Origin: JAFECT01 sp035551675
Lineage (GTDB): Bacteria > Pseudomonadota > Alphaproteobacteria > Caulobacterales > Caulobacteraceae
Assembly: GCA_035551675.1 (NCBI GenBank)
Contig: DASZMV010000022.1
Coordinates: 37,611-101,610 of the forward strand
Direction of reading: 5' to 3'
Length of the DNA: 64,000 nt
Shown here: one piece after another, positions 7,044 to 13,334 of the stretch
Layout: the number at the start of each line of letters is the position of its first letter
Numbering within the stretch: position 1 is the stretch's first letter
Made by a program: the position numbers and the translations under genes
Notes under the pieces: model-generated
Seen by the model: only the letters and a program-made list of their open reading frames with translations
Databases searched by the model: none
What the model was told of the DNA's origin: nothing

Positions 7044-8927
7044 CTATGCGGCGACGCCTAAACTGAAATCCCCATAGGCGATGTTGCGAATTTCGGCCGC
7101 GAGCACCGGGACCTTATCGCGCTTGCCGTACTTTTCGGAAGCGTCCTTTGCCGCCCAACCTCCAAGCACGCGCGTCAAGCTGTCTTGAATGCGGGCAACG
7201 TCTGCAGCGTCGCGCCAGCCGTGCCTGAACGAATGCGCGACCAAAGCGGGATCGCTCAGGCCGACGCGATCCAAGAACGCCCCGAACCATTTCGAAACGT
7301 CGTGCGAATAGCCGCCGTTTGGCCCGGGCTTTAGATCAGGGAAAAGGCGCTCGTCTGATGCGCCCGCGACGAACTTCATGAAGCCAGCCGCGATCAAATC
7401 GGGATGCAGCGGCACGTTTCGCTCAGACGCGTGGGTTTTGAGCCGCTTTTCAGTCACGCGGCGCCCCGTGGCGTCAAAGAGGGTCAGAGATAGATATGGA
7501 ATCTCTTCGCCATTGGCGCCGGTCCAAACGCACACGTCCTCTTTCCGAAGTTGCGCAATTTCGTTGAGCCGGGCGCCGGTGTAGAGCGCCAGCGCGAAAA
7601 TCCAGAAGCGCCAGGAATCAGCGCGTCTTTCGTCTTTGAGTGCCCCGAAGATTGTTTTGAGTTCGTGCGGCTCGAACCCACGACGCTTCACGGTCGGGAG
7701 GTCCTTATCGACAAGGCCGCTCGCCGGATTCTTCTCAAGCCAATCCTCGCGAATTGCGAAATTGAACATCGCAATCAGGTTCGACAGGTACGAGTTGACC
7801 GTGTTGGGCGCGAGCAAAGGTGCGTCGTCGTCTTCCGCCGCCCGCTCTATCGCCACGTCCATGCTCAAGCCCGGATAGCGCTTGCCCATGTGCGCGGGAA
7901 TGGTCCGAAGCAACCTCTTTACGCGCCGGCAGTCCTCGCGGGTCACCGCGCGAATGGGCTTGTCCGCACCTAGTGACAACTCAAGCGCCGTGAAAATATG
8001 CCGGTATTTCCGTTCGGTTGACTCAAGGCCGTGTGCTGCGAAGCGTTCGCCTTTAAATGAAGCGATCAGTTCGGCAATTGTCCGGTCATCCTCGCGCGGG
8101 ACAAAGGCAGCGCGGCCCGGTTCGATGCGGATCGTATTGGCGGACGCCTCTGCCGCCTCAACGGCCCGCAGGAAAGCCGCGGCCCGTTGCCGGCTAAGTT
8201 CTCGGTAGCGCGCCACCTCTAACAACGCGGACGCGAACGCTTGGCGTCCCTCTGCCCGCAGGGACGGCGCAATAGGGCCGGTCACGTACGGTTCTAGTTC
8301 CGAGTCCATCAGCGCATCAAAGCCGGCGATTGCGCGCCAACCTTCAGCGTCCCGCGCGGCTACTTGAAGCCGTCCGACCAGTAAGAGCGTTTCGGGCGGG
8401 CTGGCCAACTCTCGCGACGCATTCGGATGCGCGGCGAAATAGGCTGTAGCAACCGCGCCAACATCTGGCCCGATAGTCGCGGCGCGTGGAGACGGCGCGA
8501 CGTCGAACGAAACTTCGATCGGTCTCTCGATCAGTTCCCTTATCGAGCGAGAGACGGATGCGGGCAGAGTGACGTTGGCAAACTCGACCGGCTTGACTTC
8601 TACTTGACCGGCTCGCGTCGCCGCATCGATCTCCGCATCACGCCAAGCGTTAATCGCTAGAGCGAGGTCCGCGAATGTGAGCGCTGGCGCACCGCCCCGC
8701 GCTTGGACCAATCGAAATTCAGCGTCCAAATTTGCGAGCGCATTCGGCGCCAACTGCCTCGCAGTTTTTAGTTCGCTTGTGCCCAGACTCCGCACGATCT
8801 CACGGCGCCCGAAAAACTCGCCGCCGGCCCTCTCTCGGAGTGCTTTCGGGACGATGCGCCGAACGAAAAAAACGCCGCCAATTCGCTTCTGGATTAGCCC
8901 TTCGTCCCGAGGGTCGGTCTTAGCCAA
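7044..8927 (-). CDS. int: Tyrosine-type integrase of the element
   Basis: A 627-residue phage-type tyrosine recombinase, longer than typical P4 integrases (about 400). The N-terminus (RIGGVFFVRRIVPKALRERA) resembles the DUF6538/Arm-binding region of large proteobacterial integrases. A core-binding SAM-like domain (about residues 270-400) precedes the catalytic domain. Catalytic residues visible are R453 (TGARLNEIAQL), H565 and R568 (AHSFRHGW) and the presumed nucleophile Y600 (SEKYGK). It reads away from the tRNA gene whose 3' end lies 98 bp upstream, as expected for integration at the tRNA. A small gene follows it in the same direction. Confidence 0.92.
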   Translation of the reverse strand: MAKTDPRDEGLIQKRIGGVFFVRRIVPKALRERAGGEFFGRREIVRSLGTSELKTARQLAPNALANLDAEFRLVQARGGAPALTFADLALAINAWRDAEIDAATRAGQVEVKPVEFANVTLPASVSRSIRELIERPIEVSFDVAPSPRAATIGPDVGAVATAYFAAHPNASRELASPPETLLLVGRLQVAARDAEGWRAIAGFDALMDSELEPYVTGPIAPSLRAEGRQAFASALLEVARYRELSRQRAAAFLRAVEAAEASANTIRIEPGRAAFVPREDDRTIAELIASFKGERFAAHGLESTERKYRHIFTALELSLGADKPIRAVTREDCRRVKRLLRTIPAHMGKRYPGLSMDVAIERAAEDDDAPLLAPNTVNSYLSNLIAMFNFAIREDWLEKNPASGLVDKDLPTVKRRGFEPHELKTIFGALKDERRADSWRFWIFALALYTGARLNEIAQLRKEDVCVWTGANGEEIPYLSLTLFDATGRRVTEKRLKTHASERNVPLHPDLIAAGFMKFVAGASDERLFPDLKPGPNGGYSHDVSKWFGAFLDRVGLSDPALVAHSFRHGWRDAADVARIQDSLTRVLGGWAAKDASEKYGKRDKVPVLAAEIRNIAYGDFSLGVAA

Positions 8928-9024
8928 GAGTGTGCCTCAAGTGTGCCCCGAAAGGGCCTAATCAATTTATCGGAAACCCCTTGTAGCACAGGGACCGAGT
9001 TGATGCATGGAATTTGGCGTGGAT
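8928..9024. other. Integrase upstream region / probable attachment junction
   Basis: The 97 bp between the integrase start and the tRNA CCA end is less GC-rich than its surroundings (for example TAATCAATTTATC near 8959). It should contain the integrase promoter and the arm-type sites. The core crossover is expected within the tRNA 3' half, but the second copy is not visible in this window, so its limits cannot be fixed. Confidence 0.4.
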
Positions 9025-9101
9025 TGGTAGGCCCGGCAGGACTCGAACCTGCAACCAGACCGTTATGAGCGGTCGGCTCTAACCAATTGAGCTACGGGCC
9101 C
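9025..9101 (-). tRNA. tRNA with CAU anticodon (tRNA-Ile2 or elongator tRNA-Met)
   Basis: The minus strand folds as a complete 77-nt cloverleaf including an encoded CCA (9027-9025). The acceptor 5' strand GGGCCCG pairs with CGGGCCT through a terminal G-U pair. The D arm contains TAGCTCAATTGGTTAGAGC, the anticodon stem-loop is GACCG-CTCATAA-CGGTC, and the T arm is GCAGG-TTCGAGT-CCTGC. The loop CTCATAA fits both lysidine-modified tRNA-Ile(CAU) and elongator tRNA-Met. The acceptor sequence leans to Ile2, but this is not decisive. It is the integration target of the element on its 3' side. Confidence 0.95.
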
Positions 9102-9260
9102 TCCTCGCCGGGGCGGGTGGCGTGGCGGTAGCATGGGGGGCGGCACGAGGCCAAGCGCGGGCGCTCGTCCCCGCCCCGTTCGTCGCTTCGCCGCGATCCC
9201 CAACCCCGTTTCGGGCTATGCTGCGTACCTGCTACGGGGCGTCCTGACGGAGACCACCTG

Positions 9261-9986
9261 ATGAAACCGATCCTTTCGGCGGCGGCTGCGGCCCTCGCCT
9301 TGATGCTGACGGCCTCCGCGCCGGCGATGGCCGAAGAGCCGCCGCACGGGCCGTTGCTGACGCTGTCAGCCTATGGCGAGACACACGCGGCGCCGGACCT
9401 GGCGACCATCACGCTCGGCGTCACGTCCCAGGCCAAGACGGCGCAGGCGGCGATGCGCGCCAACGCGGATCGGATGAGCGGGCTTGTCGCGGCGCTGAAA
9501 CGCCAGGGCGTCGCCGAAAAAGACATTCAGACCTCGAACCTGAACCTGCAGCCGCAGTACGATTATCACCAGGGCGTTTCGTCCGCCTCGGGCCAACCGC
9601 CGACGCTGACCGGCTATCAGGCGTCGAACGATGTGAGCGTCACGGTCTATGACTTGGCGCGGCTCGGCCAGACGGTCGATGCGGTGGTGGCGGGCGGCGC
9701 CAACCAAGTGAGCGGGATCAGCTTCGGCCTGAAGGACCCGCAGACGACGGAGGACGCCGCGCGCGTGCAGGCCGTGCAGCGCCTGCAGCGGGAAGCGGCG
9801 CTCTACGCCAAGGCGACGGGCCTGCACATCAAGGCGCTGCGCAATCTGAGCGAAGGCGGCGGATACACGCCCTCGCCGGTTCGGCCGATGATGATGTCCG
9901 CCAAGGTCGCTGCGCCGACGCCGGTCGAAGCCGGTCAGCTCGATCTGCGGGTTGACGTGTCGGCGACGTACGAACTGGAGCCGTAG
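9261..9986 (+). CDS. SIMPL-domain (DUF541) periplasmic protein
   Basis: A 241-residue protein with a signal peptide of about 24 residues (Ala/Leu-rich core, cleavage near PAMA-EE), so periplasmic. The mature part matches the SIMPL/DUF541 family: LTLSAYGETHAAPDLATITLG at the start, then MRANADRMSGLVAALKRQGV with the IQTSNLNLQPQYDY block, then GYQASNDVSVTV and GANQVSGISFGL. Family members such as E. coli YggE form ring-like oligomers and are linked to oxidative stress protection, but the molecular role is unsettled. The gene ends one base before the convergent panD stop codon. Confidence 0.9.
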   Translation: MKPILSAAAAALALMLTASAPAMAEEPPHGPLLTLSAYGETHAAPDLATITLGVTSQAKTAQAAMRANADRMSGLVAALKRQGVAEKDIQTSNLNLQPQYDYHQGVSSASGQPPTLTGYQASNDVSVTVYDLARLGQTVDAVVAGGANQVSGISFGLKDPQTTEDAARVQAVQRLQREAALYAKATGLHIKALRNLSEGGGYTPSPVRPMMMSAKVAAPTPVEAGQLDLRVDVSATYELEP

Positions 9987-9987
9987 G

Positions 9988-10344
9988 TTACGCCGCCCGC
10001 TTCACTTCGTTGCCGTCCTCGAGCAGCACGACCGTCGGCGCATAGTTGCGCGCTTCGGCGGCGTCGAGCTGGCCGTAGGCGATGATGATCAGCTTGTCGC
10101 CCGGCTGGACCAGGCGCGCGGCGGCGCCGTTCACCCCGATCACGCGCGAGCCGCGCGGCGCCTCGATGGCGTAGGTGGTGAAGCGCTGGCCGTTGTCGAT
10201 ATCGAGCACGTGGACCTGTTCGTGCGGCAGGATGCCCGAGGCGTCGAGCAGGTCCTTGTCGATGGAGATCGAGCCTTCGTAGTGGAGGTCGGCCTGGGTC
10301 ACCGTGGCGCGGTGAAGCTTGGCCTTCATCAGGGTCAGGAGCAC
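9988..10344 (-). CDS. panD: Aspartate 1-decarboxylase (PanD)
   Basis: Pyruvoyl-dependent enzyme making beta-alanine from L-aspartate for pantothenate and CoA synthesis in the cytosol. The GTG at 10344 is chosen because AAGGAGG (10357-10351) stands 6 bases upstream and because it places the self-cleavage pair exactly at G24-S25 (LHYEGSISID), as in E. coli PanD; later ATG starts would shorten the N-terminus. KLHRATVTQADLHYEGS and YAIEAPRGSRVIGVNGAAAR are family signatures. The length of 118 residues is near the usual 115-130. Expressed convergently with the SIMPL gene. Confidence 0.95.
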   Translation of the reverse strand: MLLTLMKAKLHRATVTQADLHYEGSISIDKDLLDASGILPHEQVHVLDIDNGQRFTTYAIEAPRGSRVIGVNGAAARLVQPGDKLIIIAYGQLDAAEARNYAPTVVLLEDGNEVKRAA

Positions 10345-10517
10345 GGCGGCCCTCCTTCGGCGGCCCCCGGGGCCGCCGTTCGCAGGTGCGGTATGTAGCA
10401 TTTGCGACAGCGAGGCTCAATGTTCGCACATGCAGCATGATCAGGGGCCCCCAAAACGGATCCCGAACCTTTCAATTCCCCTGGCGTTGTTGACGCGCCT
10501 GCCCGCGAGGAGACCCG

Positions 10518-11156
10518 ATGTCCGCTCTGCGACTGACCACCCGCCGGACCGGCGCCCGCTTGGCTCTGACCTTTGCCGCCGCCCTCGCCGTCGCCGCCCC
10601 CTTGGCCGGGTGCAAGAAAGACCCGCCCGCCTCACGCGCCGCCCAGCTGGCGATGAACCAGCTTCCCACCACCAAGAAGGAGTCGATCGTGGTCGGCTCC
10701 AGCGACTTCGCGAACAACGGGACTATTCCCGACCGGCTGAGCGCGGACGCCCACGGCGGCAGTCCGCAGTTGACCTGGAGCCCGGTGGTCGACGGCAAGT
10801 CCTATGTGGTCATCGTCGAGGACCCCGACGCGCCCTCGCCCAAGCCGCATGTGCACTGGTTGGCGTGGAACATCCCCGGCGATGCGGTCGGCCTGCAGCC
10901 GAACCAACCCAACGCGGCCCAGACCGGGACCGGCATGCGTCAGGGCAAGAACAGTGCAGGGACCATCGGCTGGTCGGGCCCGCATCCGCCCGCCGGCCCG
11001 GCGCACCACTACCACGTGCAGGTCTTCGCACTGGACGAACCGTCGATCGCTGTGGCGCCCGGCGCCGATCGTGACGCCCTGGTGGGTGCGCTGAAGGGGC
11101 ACGTCGTCGCGTCGGGCGAACTGGTCGGGTTGTTCCAGACGAAGACGAAGACGTAG
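10518..11156 (+). CDS. YbhB/YbcL-type PEBP-family lipoprotein
   Basis: A 212-residue protein with a hydrophobic N-terminal segment ending in the lipobox LAGC (C32), so probably a lipoprotein. The remainder is a phosphatidylethanolamine-binding/Raf-kinase-inhibitor-like domain: VVIVEDPDAPSPKPHVHWLAWNIPG, the GWSGPHPPAG ligand-loop motif and HHYHVQVFALD. Bacterial members (YbhB, YbcL) are small-molecule-binding proteins of unclear role. It is a single gene between panD (divergent) and the small secreted protein genes (convergent). Confidence 0.88.
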   Translation: MSALRLTTRRTGARLALTFAAALAVAAPLAGCKKDPPASRAAQLAMNQLPTTKKESIVVGSSDFANNGTIPDRLSADAHGGSPQLTWSPVVDGKSYVVIVEDPDAPSPKPHVHWLAWNIPGDAVGLQPNQPNAAQTGTGMRQGKNSAGTIGWSGPHPPAGPAHHYHVQVFALDEPSIAVAPGADRDALVGALKGHVVASGELVGLFQTKTKT

Positions 11157-11181
11157 GCGCTCGTCATCAATAAGGCGGCGA

Positions 11182-11556
11182 CTATTGCTCCGGCGTGAGA
11201 TTGGCGCCGTTGTCCATCGGGTCGTTGCGGAAGATCTGCAGGCAGAAGCGGCGACCTTCGTATCGTGCGGAACGGAGCGTACCGTTTGCAAAGGCCAGCG
11301 CCCGAGCGCGGTTCGCCGCAGGGGCATTGGGCGCCGCCGCCTCCCTCGGCGCGCAGTCGTCGACCGCAAAAGGTGTCATGCCCGACGGACACCGGCACGG
11401 ATGGAAAAGACATTCGCTGGGATGATAGACCGACCCGTCCGGTCGCAGGCAGGCGCCATAAGAAGGCGCCAGATCGGGCGGCGCCGCCGCGGCGCTCGAA
11501 ACGAGCGTGGCCAGAGTAACGAACGCGGCGACCTGTATGACACGCTTCATCGACAT
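11182..11556 (-). CDS. Small secreted cysteine-containing protein, paralogue A
   Basis: Started at the ATG at 11556, preceded by GGGAGG; 124 residues. A signal peptide (VIQVAAFVTLATLVSSAAAA) is followed by a mature part with spaced cysteines (GACLRPDGSVYHPSECLFHPC, CRCPSGM, DDCAPRE) and a C-terminal block ANRARALAFANGTLRSARYE then GRRFCLQIF. The same order of motifs recurs in the gene at 11668-12021, so these are tandem paralogues. Function unknown; probably periplasmic or secreted with disulphides. Confidence 0.7.
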   Translation of the reverse strand: MSMKRVIQVAAFVTLATLVSSAAAAPPDLAPSYGACLRPDGSVYHPSECLFHPCRCPSGMTPFAVDDCAPREAAAPNAPAANRARALAFANGTLRSARYEGRRFCLQIFRNDPMDNGANLTPEQ

Positions 11557-11667
11557 GCCCGCCTCCCGCGCAGCCATATTCGGCCGCTGCAGCGTTTCCC
11601 GTCGCTAGGACGCAGTGTCCGTCGCGAAGGGCGTTCAAGCGAGAAGTCGTCTCACCGAAGCATCGGC

Positions 11668-12021
11668 TTAGCGGGGCGTCGATTCCGGGCGGACGCAGAA
11701 GCGTTTGCCGTTGTAGGTCGCGCCCATCAGGCTGCCGTTGTGGACCGCGGCGTGGCGGGCGCGGTTGGCGTCGGCGCTTTCGGGGGCGGGGCTTTCGCCC
11801 GGCGCGCAGAGCGGCGCGGTCACTTGGTCGGTCGTGCCCGGGCAGTTGCAGATGTCGTCCTGCCGCCAGGTCGAGGTCTTGTGGCAGGTGGGCCCGCGGG
11901 TCGAGCCATCGAGGTTGAGGCAGACGGTTGCGGTGCGCTGGCCCGAGGCCTGGGCGGCGAGGGGCGCGCTCATGGCGAGGGCGGTAAAGGCGAGGACTGG
12001 AAGAAGGAGAACGCGTTGCAT
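11668..12021 (-). CDS. Small secreted cysteine-containing protein, paralogue B
   Basis: A 117-residue protein with a clear signal peptide (LLLPVLAFTALAMSAPLAAQ, cleavage near AQA). The mature part has VCLNLDGSTRG, a CNCPGT pair, APLCAPGE and the block ANRARHAAVHNGSLMGATYN followed by GKRFCVRP. The shared pattern with the neighbouring gene at 11182-11556 is CLxxDGS, CxCP, CAP-E, ANRAR, NG-L, AxYxG(R/K)RFC. The family is not recognised and no catalytic motif is evident. Confidence 0.7.
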   Translation of the reverse strand: MQRVLLLPVLAFTALAMSAPLAAQASGQRTATVCLNLDGSTRGPTCHKTSTWRQDDICNCPGTTDQVTAPLCAPGESPAPESADANRARHAAVHNGSLMGATYNGKRFCVRPESTPR

Positions 12022-12106
12022 GGTCGGACCTTCGAACAGGCGCCCCCGACACGCCCTATTTTGAGCCTCACGCGTCGCCCGGGCAAGCGTCGCCGGTAAC
12101 GCGGTT

Positions 12107-12631
12107 TCAGGCGTCCGCGACCCCGGCGAACAGGTCGTCGGCCGCCAGCGAATACTCCCGCTCGAAGGCCAGCATGCGCTGTTTCAGCGGCAGGCCGCCG
12201 CCGAAACCGGTCAGGCTGCCGTCGGCGCCGATGACCCGGTGGCAGGGAATGATCAGCATGATCGGATTGGCCCCGTTGGCCGCGCCCACCGCCCGCGCCT
12301 TGCCGGGATGGCCGACTTTTTCGGCGATGGCGCCGTAGCTGGCTGTCTCGCCGAAGGGGATTTCGGTCAGGGCGTTCCAGACGGCGAGCTGGAAGCCGGT
12401 GCCGCGGGGGCGGAGCTTCAGGTCGAAGCGGCGGCGCGTGCCTCGGCCGTATTCGGCGAGCTGGCTGGCGACCTCGTCGAAACGCAGGTCATCGCGGGGG
12501 TCGCCGTGGGCCTTGGCGCGCGCGATGCCGCGCTCGACCCCGATGAAGAGGTCGGTCAGCGCCCCGTCCTCGTCGGCCCAGGCGATGCAGGGGCCGTAGA
12601 CGGAGTCGAGAATGCCGTAGGCGGTGGCCAT
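12107..12631 (-). CDS. ogt: Methylated-DNA--[protein]-cysteine S-methyltransferase
   Basis: A 174-residue suicide repair protein that removes O6-alkyl groups from guanine. The C-terminal domain holds the acceptor motif IPCHRV with C130, preceded by the helix-turn-helix and Asn hinge (SYGAIAEKVGHPGKARAVGAANGANP). FGGGLPLKQRMLAFE is the usual tail. The N-terminal domain is short and diverged, fitting Ogt-type rather than Ada-type proteins. No ada or alkB neighbour is visible; the AidB-type gene at 32236 is 20 kb away. Confidence 0.92.
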   Translation of the reverse strand: MATAYGILDSVYGPCIAWADEDGALTDLFIGVERGIARAKAHGDPRDDLRFDEVASQLAEYGRGTRRRFDLKLRPRGTGFQLAVWNALTEIPFGETASYGAIAEKVGHPGKARAVGAANGANPIMLIIPCHRVIGADGSLTGFGGGLPLKQRMLAFEREYSLAADDLFAGVADA

Positions 12632-12791
12632 GAGCCCTGCCTCCTCGGCTCTTATCTCCTGCCCCAGGGGCCGGCGCGCAAGGCCTGGACCCGGCCCATG
12701 TCACAAAAGTGTGCCTTTCAGGCCACCGGCGGCCGCCTCGATGCGGGAAAGGGCGTGCCGGAACCCGCGGGAGGCATTAGGATGCGGTCCG

Positions 12792-12828
12792 CGACTCACA
12801 GGTTTGTCCCCGACGGGGGGCGGAGTCG
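12792..12828 (+). other. Structured leader candidate upstream of the His-rich gene
   Basis: CGACTC (12792-12797) pairs with GAGTCG (12823-12828), and inside it CCCC (12808-12811) pairs with GGGG (12815-12818) around GAC. This two-tier hairpin ends 27 bp before the His-rich ORF. It may be a leader structure or only a by-product of GC richness. Confidence 0.3.
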
Positions 12829-12855
12829 TGTTCGAATCCCGGGAGGATCCAACCC

Positions 12856-13050
12856 ATGAAGTCTCTGGTCGCCATCGCCGTCGTCGCGGCAATCGCCATC
12901 CCCTCGATGGCCCTCGCCCAAACCATGCAGCCCATCGCGAACCCGCCGGAAGAGCACCACCACGGCGTGATGCATCACATGAAACACATGGTGCACCACA
13001 TGCATCACGCGATACATCGCATGGTCCATCATCACCACCACGCCAAGTAA
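12856..13050 (+). CDS. Small exported histidine-rich protein
   Basis: A 64-residue protein started at an ATG preceded by GGGAGG (9-base gap). The first 22 residues are a signal peptide (VAIAVVAAIAIPSMALAQ). The mature part is about 42 residues, with 16 histidines in its last 31 residues, in runs such as EEHHHGVMHHMKHMVHHMHH, and interspersed methionines. A metal-binding role (Zn, Ni, Co or Cu) in the periplasm is the natural inference, but no family is recognised. A strong terminator follows 61 bp downstream, making this a monocistronic unit. Confidence 0.75.
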   Translation: MKSLVAIAVVAAIAIPSMALAQTMQPIANPPEEHHHGVMHHMKHMVHHMHHAIHRMVHHHHHAK

Positions 13051-13111
13051 GCACGCGATGGGCGGACGCCGCGCGCAAGCGGCGCTGACCAAAACAACCT
13101 GAGGCAAAGAA

Positions 13112-13139
13112 GGCGCCCGCGATCCGCGGGCGCCTTTTT
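13112..13139 (+). terminator. Rho-independent terminator after the His-rich gene
   Basis: GGCGCCCGCG and CGCGGGCGCC form a perfect 10-bp stem around ATC, followed by TTTTT. It is correctly placed and oriented for the His-rich gene. Confidence 0.9.
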
Positions 13140-13194
13140 CGTTGCGGCGAATGTGCTTGCAAAGGCGCGGTCGGCTCGAACCGTCCTTATGAAT

Positions 13195-13315
13195 GTCCAC
13201 GAACCACACGAACCACGCGAACAAGGATTCATTGCGGCGCTTTGCGCCGCGTTCGATTCAAGGCCGCTTCGCTTTGGTGATTGGCGCGTTCGTGTGGTTC
13301 GTGTGGTTCGTGGAC
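13195..13315. repeat. Intergenic inverted repeat, 28-bp arms
   Basis: The arms 13195-13222 and 13288-13315 are reverse complements with one mismatch. Each is itself built of a short near-repeat (GTTCGTGTGGTTCGTG). The spacer contains a smaller hairpin (GCGGCGCTTTGCGCCGC near 13233-13249). The element lies downstream of both flanking genes. Its architecture matches the repeat at 25031-25161. Confidence 0.75.
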
Positions 13316-13334
13316 AATCTTTCTTTTTCTTCGG

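Larger units (their letters stand above)
1..9024. mobile_element. Integrative element (right part) inserted at a CAU tRNA gene
   Basis: The segment holds a tyrosine integrase reading away from the tRNA at 9025-9101, a serine recombinase, an AEP-type primase-helicase, an iteron-like repeat cluster and several small or uncharacterised genes. Codon use is less GC-biased than in the chromosome to the right, and housekeeping genes begin immediately past the tRNA. The integrase abuts the 3' end of the tRNA, the usual arrangement when the tRNA 3' end is the attachment site. No second copy of the tRNA 3' end was noticed within 1-9000, so the left junction is probably outside the window. The gene set recalls P4-like satellites or integrative plasmids; that class assignment is inference. 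Confidence 0.8.

Noticed and set aside
1..9000. Second copy of the tRNA 3' end as the left attachment site
   Set aside because: The string GGCCCGGCAGGACTCGAAC and its complement were not noticed elsewhere in this segment, so the left end cannot be placed inside the window.
12823..12850. tRNA-like 3' end (GTTCGAATCCC followed by GGATCCA)
   Set aside because: The T-arm stem does not pair and no matching acceptor 5' strand, D arm or anticodon arm lies upstream, so it is not a tRNA or a credible tRNA remnant.
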